From positions 62,001 to 126,000 of the forward strand of contig JAFDVL010000012.1 of NCBI GenBank assembly GCA_018268995.1: 64,000 nt of DNA, read 5' to 3'. Under the pieces are notes generated by a model, which was not told the origin of the DNA, made no database searches, and was given only the letters and a program-made list of their open reading frames with translations. This DNA is from Acidobacteriota bacterium. Its GTDB lineage: Bacteria > Acidobacteriota > Blastocatellia > RBC074. This document shows, piece after piece, positions 1 to 8,059 of this stretch. The translations under genes were made by a program, and so were the position numbers. Within the stretch, counting starts at the first letter, position 1. Each line of letters opens with the position of its first letter.

Positions 1-2
1 GT

Positions 3-1676
3 GTGGCAACGGGTAAAGGGAGCGGTACGGTGCGCTTCACGGTCACTGAAAATAGTGGGACTACGCCGCGGACAGCAGCGATCAAAATCGCCGATAAAAC
101 GTTTACGGCAAAGCAGAGCGGTAGTTCCTGTCGGTACACTATTGATCCGCTCTATGAATCCGTCAATTCTCTGGGGGGAAAGAAAGAATTCACGATTGCC
201 CCAACAGATGGATGCTCCTGGTCGGTGGTGTCGTCCGCAGACTGGATCAACATCACATCGCCGATTACGTCAGGGAATACTTCTGCCAAGATTCTCTACA
301 CGGTTTTGCCCAATAACACTGGGGCAGAACGCACTGACGCAATCAAGGCGGGAGATCAAATTCACACGGTTCGGCAAAGCGCAATCTGTGCGAATTCGGT
401 GTCCCCGATTGATCGTCGGTTTACTGCAGACGGCGGCACTGGATTCGTCTCTGTGAACGCAGAAACGGCGTGTCCCTGGGTGGTGACCGATGTGCCGGAC
501 TGGGTGAAGCCGGAGCGCGTGCAAGGACAAGGCACAGGCACAGTGAGCTACACGGTGTCGAGCAATCCCAACCCTGGTCAGCGCATTGCCACGATCAAAG
601 TGGGGACGTTTAGCGTCAACATCACGCAGGAAGGCAAACAAACCTGCACAGTACAACTCGCTCCTACATCCGCGTCAGTGTCGAGTGGTGTAGGCGCGGG
701 GTCGGTTAGCGTCACAGCACCGACAGCTTGTCCGTGGACGGCGGTGAGCAGTGATACGTCGTGGCTGACGGTCGTATCAGGCAACAGCGGCAACGGCAGC
801 AGCACGGTTCGCTTCGAGGTCAAAGCGAATCCGACATTAACTGCCCGCAACGCCAAGCTGACCATCGGCGGGAATGAGTTCCCCATTACGCAGGCGGCAG
901 GAACTTGTACCTACACGCTGTCGCCAAGCAATTCATCCATTGGCAGTGGTGGCACGCGAGGCACAGTGTCTGTCTCAACGTCGCTGTCAGTCTGTACCTG
1001 GACGGCAACCAGCACTGCTACGTGGCTGACCATCGTGTCTGGGAAATCGGGTACGGGCAACGGCACGGTGACTTGGGAGGTGACTCCGAACACTTCGACC
1101 AGTGTGCGTACTGGCACCCTCACGATTGCCGGGCAAACCTTTACGCTCACCCAGGCCGGAGTTTCTTGCACAACTTCGCTTTCGCCGACATCGGCCAATC
1201 TGACGAGCGGTGGCAGCCGCAGCAGCGTGACGGTGACTTCGAACTGTTCGTGGACGACGTCATCAAATGACACTTGGCTGAAAATCATCTCCGGCAGTAG
1301 CGGATCGGGCAACGGCTCTGTCACCTACGAATATGGAGCCAATACCAGCACCGACTTCCCTCGATATGGATCGCTGACCATTGGCGGCAAGACGTTCAAT
1401 GTGACACAGGCTACTGCCCCTTGTACTTACAGTCTTAGCCCATCGTCTGCAAGTCATGGGAGTGGTGCTGGTGGCGGGTCGTTCAAGGTTAATACCAATG
1501 GAACAGGATGCTACTGGTCAGCTTACACCAATGACTTGTGGCTTCGGGTGACTTCTGGAAGCGGATTTGGTACCGGGTCGGTAACGTTCCAAGTCTCGCC
1601 GAATTCGGGCGGGTCACGTTCCGGGACGATTTATGCTGGGGGGCAATCGTTTACCGTATACCAGGCTGGTAAATAG
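3..1676 (+). CDS. BACON-repeat secreted/surface protein, 5'-truncated by window edge
   Basis: The frame is open to the left edge, so this is the C-terminal part of a longer protein. It consists of six complete repeats of about 85-90 residues plus one partial, each starting near a Cys-x-Tyr/Thr segment, with a central C-x-W followed by W-hydrophobic-x-hydrophobic and ending in an F-x-hydrophobic-T/Q-QA-like strand (for example FTLTQAG, FNVTQAT). This is the pattern of BACON (Bacteroidetes-associated carbohydrate-binding often N-terminal) domains, which are common as tandem arrays in large Acidobacteriota secreted proteins. The role is probably surface or carbohydrate-adjacent binding; no catalytic domain is visible. 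Paired cysteines in nearly every repeat suggest disulfides outside the cytoplasm. A strong terminator follows the stop. The domain call is firm; the function of the whole protein is unknown. Confidence 0.85.
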   Translation: MATGKGSGTVRFTVTENSGTTPRTAAIKIADKTFTAKQSGSSCRYTIDPLYESVNSLGGKKEFTIAPTDGCSWSVVSSADWINITSPITSGNTSAKILYTVLPNNTGAERTDAIKAGDQIHTVRQSAICANSVSPIDRRFTADGGTGFVSVNAETACPWVVTDVPDWVKPERVQGQGTGTVSYTVSSNPNPGQRIATIKVGTFSVNITQEGKQTCTVQLAPTSASVSSGVGAGSVSVTAPTACPWTAVSSDTSWLTVVSGNSGNGSSTVRFEVKANPTLTARNAKLTIGGNEFPITQAAGTCTYTLSPSNSSIGSGGTRGTVSVSTSLSVCTWTATSTATWLTIVSGKSGTGNGTVTWEVTPNTSTSVRTGTLTIAGQTFTLTQAGVSCTTSLSPTSANLTSGGSRSSVTVTSNCSWTTSSNDTWLKIISGSSGSGNGSVTYEYGANTSTDFPRYGSLTIGGKTFNVTQATAPCTYSLSPSSASHGSGAGGGSFKVNTNGTGCYWSAYTNDLWLRVTSGSGFGTGSVTFQVSPNSGGSRSGTIYAGGQSFTVYQAGK

Positions 1677-1702
1677 CGGACTGGTGTTCGGTTCGTTGCG
1701 AT

Positions 1703-1732
1703 GCTGCCAGCAGAATGACTCCTGCTGGCAGC
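1703..1732 (+). terminator. Rho-independent-type terminator after the BACON protein
   Basis: A perfect 11-bp inverted repeat (GCTGCCAGCAG / CTGCTGGCAGC) with an 8-nt loop lies 27 bp after the stop and is followed by CATTTTC. The GC-rich stem and short T-rich tail make this a good terminator; the T tract is weak. Confidence 0.75.
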
Positions 1733-1910
1733 CATTTTCAAGTTCTCAGTAAAGCCTATTTATTATTCTTCAGTGTACAGTCATCTTATCTTACTAAAAG
1801 GTCAGTGTTATCAGCTAACATCTCTCTAACACCAATACCATATGACAACAATACTCATAAACTAAATCACAAGTAATAGTTAGCTTGAGCGGTTTTCTTA
1901 GCTAGAAAGG

Positions 1911-1926
1911 AGGTACAACAATTGCG
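1911..1926 (+). promoter_or_regulatory. Candidate sigma-54 (-24/-12) promoter for the GMC oxidoreductase
   Basis: AGGTACAACAATTGCG has the invariant GG-N10-GC spacing and an exact TTGC -12 element; the -24 element differs from TGGCAC at two positions. A transcript would start near 1937, leaving about a 100-nt leader before the ATG at 2037. A sigma-54 AAA+ activator is encoded a few kilobases downstream on the other strand (5273-7537). The rest of the 360-bp gap between genes is AT-rich with nothing else recognised. Confidence 0.45.
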
Positions 1927-2036
1927 CAATAGCCAAGTGAGCAATGGATTTAAGTAAGGGCAACTTCAACAGCATCATAATTTTTTCGCTGTCTAAAGTC
2001 ATTGGTCTAAGTAAATTGGGACTACTGGAGGTTCGT

Positions 2037-3443
2037 ATGATCAAATCTCGCTATCCGCTTATCTTCGAAAACGCCTTTTGTTCACATCCGGCAGAGTGCG
2101 CCTATCCTGATGTCCTGATTATAGGCTCAGGCATTGGCCTTGCAAGTGTGCCTTATTTGCGTAGGGAAATTAAGTCAAAATTGGGGGCATCTCTGCGCAT
2201 CGTCGTGGTTGATGCAGGGCCACTGGACATACCTACTCACTTGGGCAATACCCCATTTCCGCGGCTACCCATTCTTGCTGCTGGCACCGAACGCATTGGC
2301 GGTAAGCTATCCTTGTGGGGCTTATCCACACCTCGTCCACCTGAGAGGATGCTTAGTCTGTGGCCTTATTCAAAGGACGATTTGGGTCGGCGCTTTAACT
2401 TTGTAGAAGAGAAGCTTGGCGTTCTGGATCCGATCCCGATGTCAGGCAGAGGTCTTGAATTGTGCCTCTTGGACTTGTTGCAGAACGAATTTCCGATGTA
2501 TAGAACCCGGGTCGCTCCGCTGGCTATCAACCGCTACGGTCATCGCTACAGTCCACTTGATGATCTCCCAGAATTGAAACAACTGGGAGTTCAGTTTCTG
2601 GCCCGCTTTCACTGCGAGCACTTAGAGATGGCGGATTGCACAGTCAGTGCCGTGAGCGGGCAATGGCTTGATGGCCAGTCCTACACATTATTTCCTAAAA
2701 TCATTGTGTTAGCCGTCGGGATTGAGCCTAGCCTGCCGCTACTGCGTCAAGTATGCTGTGATTCCCTGCCCTTGGAGGCTTCCGATCATATCCGTATTGA
2801 TCTTCATGGAAGCCTACCGCGCGGGAGTTTTGGAAGCAAGCAAGCCGACGAATTGGGCGTCGCGGTGCTCTTAATGGAGTGCAGCAGCAGAGAGCACCAA
2901 ATACCATTTCATCTTGAAATCAAAGTTGCTCCTCGCAGCCTATGGGCTCGAGGGTTTATGGTCGGGGCGGACAACTTACGTGGGGCGGGCGATGACGAAA
3001 CGTTGTGGGTTCAGATTCAAGCTATCGCCGCGATGCATGACCGCTTTCCGGTGATGGATTTGCTCAATATCGGTGGGAAAATCTCGCCGGTGATGTTACC
3101 GCGAGATATATTCTTCCACGCAGAGATTGGGGACTTAATGCATCGTGTCGCATCGGTGATCGGCTTAAATCCGCCAGTATTCACCATTCGCCCGCTGCTG
3201 ACCAATCATCACACATATGGTGCGTTGCGCGTAGGCCAGGCCGTATCGTCTAAGTTCCAGTTTCACGGCGTCAACAATCTCTATGTCTTGCCGCCAACAT
3301 CTTTCGTTGCTGTCGATGATGACGCAAACCCAGCCCTGAAAAGCTTGGTTTTGTCACAGTACGCAATGGATTCGATAGTGTCGCAGTTCGGAAAAAGCAC
3401 TAGCGGCCTTGCTGGTGCAACTACTCTCGAACAGGGTCAGTAA
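2037..3443 (+). CDS. GMC-family-like FAD oxidoreductase
   Basis: Probable flavin-dependent oxidoreductase of the glucose-methanol-choline type, acting on an unknown alcohol or sugar. The N-terminus has a Rossmann dinucleotide-binding start (DVLIIGSGIGLA), and the C-terminus has a GMC-type ending with a helix-break, FHGVNNLYVLPPTSF and then a D-x-NPALKSL segment, equivalent to the family's HGVxNLYVADxSxFP...NPxxT. The usual catalytic His-Asn/His pair is not obvious, so the reaction is uncertain. The start at 2037 is chosen because GGAGG lies 5 nt upstream; the in-frame ATG at 1944 has no ribosome site. No signal peptide. It is followed after 28 bp by a secreted TPR/barrel protein, so the two are probably co-transcribed from the sigma-54-like promoter at 1911. 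Confidence 0.7.
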   Translation: MIKSRYPLIFENAFCSHPAECAYPDVLIIGSGIGLASVPYLRREIKSKLGASLRIVVVDAGPLDIPTHLGNTPFPRLPILAAGTERIGGKLSLWGLSTPRPPERMLSLWPYSKDDLGRRFNFVEEKLGVLDPIPMSGRGLELCLLDLLQNEFPMYRTRVAPLAINRYGHRYSPLDDLPELKQLGVQFLARFHCEHLEMADCTVSAVSGQWLDGQSYTLFPKIIVLAVGIEPSLPLLRQVCCDSLPLEASDHIRIDLHGSLPRGSFGSKQADELGVAVLLMECSSREHQIPFHLEIKVAPRSLWARGFMVGADNLRGAGDDETLWVQIQAIAAMHDRFPVMDLLNIGGKISPVMLPRDIFFHAEIGDLMHRVASVIGLNPPVFTIRPLLTNHHTYGALRVGQAVSSKFQFHGVNNLYVLPPTSFVAVDDDANPALKSLVLSQYAMDSIVSQFGKSTSGLAGATTLEQGQ

Positions 3444-3471
3444 GAAACTTTTACTTGGGAGGAAATATAGC

Positions 3472-5148
3472 ATGAAGAAACTGATAGCATCCATTATGAT
3501 TTTGTCCTTCTCTCTGACTGTGTTCGCACAGTCGAAACCACAACAGGTTCGGCGCAATCCTTACCCTTGCTTGGAAATAGCCAAAGGGTCAAGCATTAAG
3601 GATATTCGCAATATGATTAAGACCACGCTTGCAAACTCCGACCCGAAAGATGCCCATTCTTATTGCGAACTAGCGGAGCTAATGAAACGGGCCGGAGATT
3701 ATCGAGCGGAAGAAAATTACCGAAAAGCAATTAGCGCAGACGAAACTGAACCGGCATTTGAAGTGTTCTATGCCGAATACCTGAGAAATTTTAGGGGCCC
3801 GCAAAAGCCTCTTTTGGGGGACGCTGAACAGCATTACTTCGAGGCTTGGAAAAAACTCAAAATGTTAAATCCCGCTTGTGCGACTGATGCGTCAATGTTC
3901 GACTGTGAAACCCAAAGGCGCATTGAGCGGGGCTTGGTAGCACTTTATCAAGAGGACGGGGTTCCACTCTGGCATACCAAGGTCAAAATAACCAACTCTA
4001 GCGAGACTATCAAAAAACCGGTGGCCTTTTTGGGTTCCATCAATAACCTCGCCAAATCAACCACGGATCCAGAGCGTGTGGGTGATGTACGTGATTTCAC
4101 CTCTGAAGCAAGCTTTAGTGCGAGCCGTCAGAGACTCAATCGGCCGCTGACGAAATCTGAATTACAAGGGATCATCAGGGGAAAACCACAAGGCGAATCG
4201 CTGGATCGTCTGCGCCTGCGCATTGACCGCGGGGTTGCGCTAGATTTCTTCTACAAATTTCGTGCGATTGATAATGCCCAGATTACTAATTTCTATGTGC
4301 CAAACCAGTTTAATGATCTGCGGCTTCATGATTATGGAGTAGCGTTAGGAAAAGTCACTAATCTCGCTCCTTACTTCGATTTATATCTCCGCGGCGCATA
4401 CCGTAGGATCAAACGGATAGGGCTGATCGAATTTTTGCCGAACAACCAAGAAGAGGTCAATCACTATGAGGCTAATGCAGCCATCTCGCGATTCCTTGGT
4501 CCCGACAAAGCGAATCTCGAATTTACCTATGTTTATAACGACATCAAACCGGAGATGTCCAATCCGCCAAAGAGAACCAGATCAATCATGGCCGGGAAAT
4601 TTACTTACCAGCTATTCCGGCCCATACCCATTCTTCGGGGAGTTTATGAAAACCGCTTTGAGACGCGCGGCTTGGATTTGTTTATTGGTGCATTGAAAGA
4701 CAAGGAGCAGTTTGGCTCCACTGACGTTACGCGAAATGACTATTTCGTCGGAGCGGCTCTTAAAGGCATTGGTAAGCAGGGGAAAATTGATCTTGTCGTC
4801 CAGCCAACAATCTTCACTGCTGACGTCGAAAGAGATAAATCCCAGCAACATTCTCAGTATCGTACTAATGCAAGTTTCCTCTATCGTATCCTTGATGAAG
4901 AACAACGACCCGGTAAGGGAGCACCAGCGTTTTTACACTTGGTGATTCCTTTTAGTCATGACATAGCAAGATATGGTCTGAAGGATTTCGAAAACTATAA
5001 GATTGGCGTAGCTTTGAATACCAAATTTTTCACCACGGGAGATCGCCGCACTACTTTCTTGGCATCAATTAGATATGATCATCAGAATTTTCTCAAATTG
5101 AACAAAGGGCTTAATTTATTCAGCCTCAATTTCAGTATGGGATTCTGA
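3472..5148 (+). CDS. Secreted TPR-plus-barrel protein, probable outer membrane
   Basis: The protein begins with a clear signal peptide (MKKLIASIMILSFSLTVFAQ). Residues about 35-150 form helical, TPR-like repeats (a DAHSYCELAELMKRAGDYRAEENYRKAI unit is the best seen, split here as DAHSYCELAE followed by KRAGDYRAEENY). From about residue 260 to the end, alternating hydrophobic/aromatic strands and a terminal aromatic residue (FSMGF) look like an outer-membrane beta barrel. The layout recalls TPR-barrel exporters of exopolysaccharide systems (BcsC/PgaA-like), but I do not recognise a specific family. AGGA lies 6-9 nt before the ATG. It is placed 28 bp after the GMC gene and convergent with the sigma-54 activator gene. 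Function inferred only: polysaccharide or small-molecule export, or envelope structure. Confidence 0.6.
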   Translation: MKKLIASIMILSFSLTVFAQSKPQQVRRNPYPCLEIAKGSSIKDIRNMIKTTLANSDPKDAHSYCELAELMKRAGDYRAEENYRKAISADETEPAFEVFYAEYLRNFRGPQKPLLGDAEQHYFEAWKKLKMLNPACATDASMFDCETQRRIERGLVALYQEDGVPLWHTKVKITNSSETIKKPVAFLGSINNLAKSTTDPERVGDVRDFTSEASFSASRQRLNRPLTKSELQGIIRGKPQGESLDRLRLRIDRGVALDFFYKFRAIDNAQITNFYVPNQFNDLRLHDYGVALGKVTNLAPYFDLYLRGAYRRIKRIGLIEFLPNNQEEVNHYEANAAISRFLGPDKANLEFTYVYNDIKPEMSNPPKRTRSIMAGKFTYQLFRPIPILRGVYENRFETRGLDLFIGALKDKEQFGSTDVTRNDYFVGAALKGIGKQGKIDLVVQPTIFTADVERDKSQQHSQYRTNASFLYRILDEEQRPGKGAPAFLHLVIPFSHDIARYGLKDFENYKIGVALNTKFFTTGDRRTTFLASIRYDHQNFLKLNKGLNLFSLNFSMGF

Positions 5149-5272
5149 TAGGGATGGCCAGCTATCGTTATAGGAGGAGGGGAGGCTCCTGATGACGGTG
5201 ACTTTCTCGTTAACTGTGCTTTTTTCGGGTCAGCTTGTCGTGCCTCCCACTTTTTTACATGGCTTATCCACT

Positions 5273-7537
5273 TCATTTTAAGGCGGACTGATTAAAACGA
5301 AACAAATATGCCTCTCTCCCTCCTTCTTGTTTCCATATCACCAGGGTTTTATTAACTGGGATACTGGGGGACTTACGCGGTAAAGCTCCTTGATTTGGTT
5401 TACCAGTTTTTGATGGCTCTTCATCTTTAGAACCAAAAAATATTCTTAGCGTTTCTCCGACCTTATATACACTGGATTTCAGCCCAAGAATTCGTTGCAA
5501 GTCACTGATCTCAACCCAAATCACAGGACTTAATTTAAGGTTGCTATGTTCTGAGAGCAATTTAAAACGCAGTGCCGTATACAATAAGGCTTTATAAACG
5601 TGAACTTTTCGAGGGTAATTCTTATGCCTGCTCTCAAACTCTTCTTTGCTTTTTTTCAGCATTTGCTGCCCTTCTTTTTTCAGAAGAATAGATAGGACAT
5701 TGGATATCCGGTTAATATCTTGAACTTCCTTCTTATCCCTTCCTAGTTTTAACCATGTGTTAGGAGGTGCTTGGAGGTCGACCTCAACGGAGAGTTGATT
5801 CAGCAACTGTTGCGGGTCATCTAGATTTACTTCGATGTTCTCTTGCTCCGTTTGAGGCAATTCCAGCGCTAAGGGCATACCAATCTCATCATATTCATCG
5901 TACCAATCTAACCAATCCTTACCTCTCCTACTCACTTTCTCAAAAGCTTGCGTCCAAGTAATTCCATTCTCTTGTAGCAACATGTTATGTGCAAGGACAA
6001 TTAAGGACTGAAGTTCACTAGCATTTCCTTTCCAGTCGCTTTCCCGCTCACGCAACCATTTTAACGCAAGGATGTCGAGTGGTCTATAATCTGGTAGTTT
6101 TTCAAGGAGCGCTTTCGCTATAAAAGGTACGTCTCCTCGCCTATAACGGAATGGTGGAACTTTGACAATGTAGGAAAAGCGATTGAGAAAATCATCCCGC
6201 ATGGATTTATTAGCTATCATCTCTCGCGGAGACCGATTCGTTGCACATAGAACCCAGGTACTTATCTTTTCAGTAGCTGGTTGATCTGTGGGCGCATTAC
6301 CCATACGCCTTACCTGCGGGACTGGAGTAGATAGGCAGCGGAGCAAGAGGCCCTGTAGCTTTAATGGCTCCATTGTAGCATCAATATCATCCAGAAAAAC
6401 AGTACCCCCACTGTAACGTGCCAGGCAACCTTCGGCATTTATCTCAGCACCAGTATAAGCCCCTTTCCAGTGTCCAAATATCTGACTAACAAGGGTGTCC
6501 GCATTAAACATCCCGCATGGTACAGCTTCATACAATTTGCTTGGGAGGTTCGACACATTGTGAAGTGCCCCGGCAACAAGCTCCTTCCCAGAGCGTGACT
6601 CTCCAAGTATTAACACAGGAGGGCGAACAAAATGTTTGGCATATCTAAAAATTAAGTCTATATCTTTCTGTATAATTGGAGTATCTCTATTTCCGATCCA
6701 GCAATGTCTCAACAATAGCGTAAGATGTCTTTCTAAATCCTCTTTTTTTTTGATAACTTTCTTTAAAGCATCCTTGAATTCTGTTACGTTGTCAAAGTCG
6801 TCCTTTCTTAGATTATTTAACTGCTTGATAATATCGTCAGGGATTCTTCCTGATACCAGTCTTTTGATAGCCTCTTCAGTGATTTTGAAACCTGTTCCAA
6901 GCCTCCCGACTCTAAGTTTCTCTAAGAATTCTTCTTCATTTGTTATGAAAGGTTGATCTGCCAAGGTTTTCAATTTGCCGATCACCGAAATAGGAACCCC
7001 TTCTGATTCTAACCCCCGCAAGCACTCATTGGTAAGCTTAAATCCTATAAAGTGGCCAGAGAACTCAGCATATTCGATAATCCTTTTGCGCATTTTGTAC
7101 GCTGTCTGGCTGAAACCTTTAACCTCGCTAGTTTTGTAGAATACAGCAAAGCGTTCGACAATTGCCCCTTGGGTTTGATAAGACCAAGGTTTGGCAAAGA
7201 GGCCATATTTGACAGCTATATCGCAGCCTTCCATATCGGAGACAAAGCAAATAAAAGCGTCTTGTCGCAACCAATCAATATCCCCCAGCTTTTCCGCCTG
7301 AGATACTACTTTCCGTAGATCGGTACCACAAATCAAAATGATCGCAGGGGATCTTCGGCTAAGCAATAGATAATTAAATAGGCCATAGCGACTTATTCTT
7401 GTCTCAAAATCACTACGTTCAAGGACATATTCAAGAGTTATACCTTCAAGCTTAGCCTTACTTTTGAGCTTACCTAGCCACTTTGTTGCTTCCTCATCAT
7501 TAGTGAGTATGCACATTTCTATATTTGCTTTAGTCAT
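5273..7537 (-). CDS. Sigma-54-dependent AAA+ activator, atypical N- and C-termini
   Basis: 754 residues. The central AAA+ domain carries Walker A GESRSGK (about 312-318), the sigma-54 contact loop as GAYTGA (359-364; GAFTGA is usual and F to Y is tolerated) and Walker B GGTVFLDDID (377-386), followed by a sensor I segment (WVLCATNRSP). Residues 1-140 resemble a degenerate receiver fold with no clear phospho-acceptor; 140-280 is helical and may be an oligomerisation or sensing module. No Fis-type helix-turn-helix is visible at the C-terminus, so DNA targeting may be absent or use another fold. The start ATG lies inside the end of the upstream receiver gene (8-bp overlap), indicating translational coupling. 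It is likely the output of the sensor/receiver pair encoded just upstream, driving sigma-54 promoters such as the candidates at 1911 and 14515. Confidence 0.8.
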   Translation of the reverse strand: MTKANIEMCILTNDEEATKWLGKLKSKAKLEGITLEYVLERSDFETRISRYGLFNYLLLSRRSPAIILICGTDLRKVVSQAEKLGDIDWLRQDAFICFVSDMEGCDIAVKYGLFAKPWSYQTQGAIVERFAVFYKTSEVKGFSQTAYKMRKRIIEYAEFSGHFIGFKLTNECLRGLESEGVPISVIGKLKTLADQPFITNEEEFLEKLRVGRLGTGFKITEEAIKRLVSGRIPDDIIKQLNNLRKDDFDNVTEFKDALKKVIKKKEDLERHLTLLLRHCWIGNRDTPIIQKDIDLIFRYAKHFVRPPVLILGESRSGKELVAGALHNVSNLPSKLYEAVPCGMFNADTLVSQIFGHWKGAYTGAEINAEGCLARYSGGTVFLDDIDATMEPLKLQGLLLRCLSTPVPQVRRMGNAPTDQPATEKISTWVLCATNRSPREMIANKSMRDDFLNRFSYIVKVPPFRYRRGDVPFIAKALLEKLPDYRPLDILALKWLRERESDWKGNASELQSLIVLAHNMLLQENGITWTQAFEKVSRRGKDWLDWYDEYDEIGMPLALELPQTEQENIEVNLDDPQQLLNQLSVEVDLQAPPNTWLKLGRDKKEVQDINRISNVLSILLKKEGQQMLKKSKEEFESRHKNYPRKVHVYKALLYTALRFKLLSEHSNLKLSPVIWVEISDLQRILGLKSSVYKVGETLRIFFGSKDEEPSKTGKPNQGALPRKSPSIPVNKTLVIWKQEGGREAYLFRFNQSALK

Positions 7538-8042
7538 CGCTTAACCGTCGTCGGTTTCTGTGTGGTCGGTTAACCTTTTCATGGTCGACTCCCTCAATTC
7601 GGAATCGGTCAATGAAGAGTTTGAGAGCCTCTTTTAATATCTCTTGGCTCTTAATTTCGGTGCGTATGATGCGGTCCTTATTGTGATTACGTTGAAAGTC
7701 GGCAACCGGATAATCACTATCATAATTTGTCCAGGTAATGATGAACGGGGTTCCTTTGCGATTAGGTTGCACCCCAGGAATAAGTTTAACCCGAATCAAG
7801 CCTGTTTGTTCATCGCCCAGTGCTAAATTCAGATCAAGGATGATAATGTCTGCCTTTGGCGCTTGGGGCGGCATCCCTTCGCCGTTCCATTCTGTAATCC
7901 TCACGTCGAGCTCCATTTCACTGGAAACCTCTTTGACTACTTGCGTTGCTTTACTGCGCCATGATTCTTCATTATCAAGTATCCAAATTTCTATGCTTTC
8001 ACCCTCTTTTTTTGAGTTATCAGCTATCCAAATGTTTGACAT
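7530..8042 (-). CDS. Response-regulator receiver-domain protein
   Basis: A single CheY-like receiver of 170 residues. It shows an acidic start (WILDNEES), the phospho-acceptor strand ADIIILDLNLALGD with the expected Asp, a hydroxyl-residue strand end (FIITWT) and a later Lys (EIKSQ). No output domain follows, so it probably passes the signal on by protein contact. It lies 17 bp after the sensor gene and overlaps the start of the sigma-54 activator by 8 bp, giving the order sensor - receiver - activator in one operon. The C-terminal tail is basic (RPHRNRRR). Confidence 0.75.
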   Translation of the reverse strand: MSNIWIADNSKKEGESIEIWILDNEESWRSKATQVVKEVSSEMELDVRITEWNGEGMPPQAPKADIIILDLNLALGDEQTGLIRVKLIPGVQPNRKGTPFIITWTNYDSDYPVADFQRNHNKDRIIRTEIKSQEILKEALKLFIDRFRIEGVDHEKVNRPHRNRRRLSDD

Positions 8043-8059
8043 TTCCGAACCCTCTCAGT

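Noticed and set aside
1944..2036. N-terminal extension of the GMC-like protein
   Set aside because: No ribosome site, hydrophobic non-family residues; ATG at 2037 has GGAGG at the proper distance.
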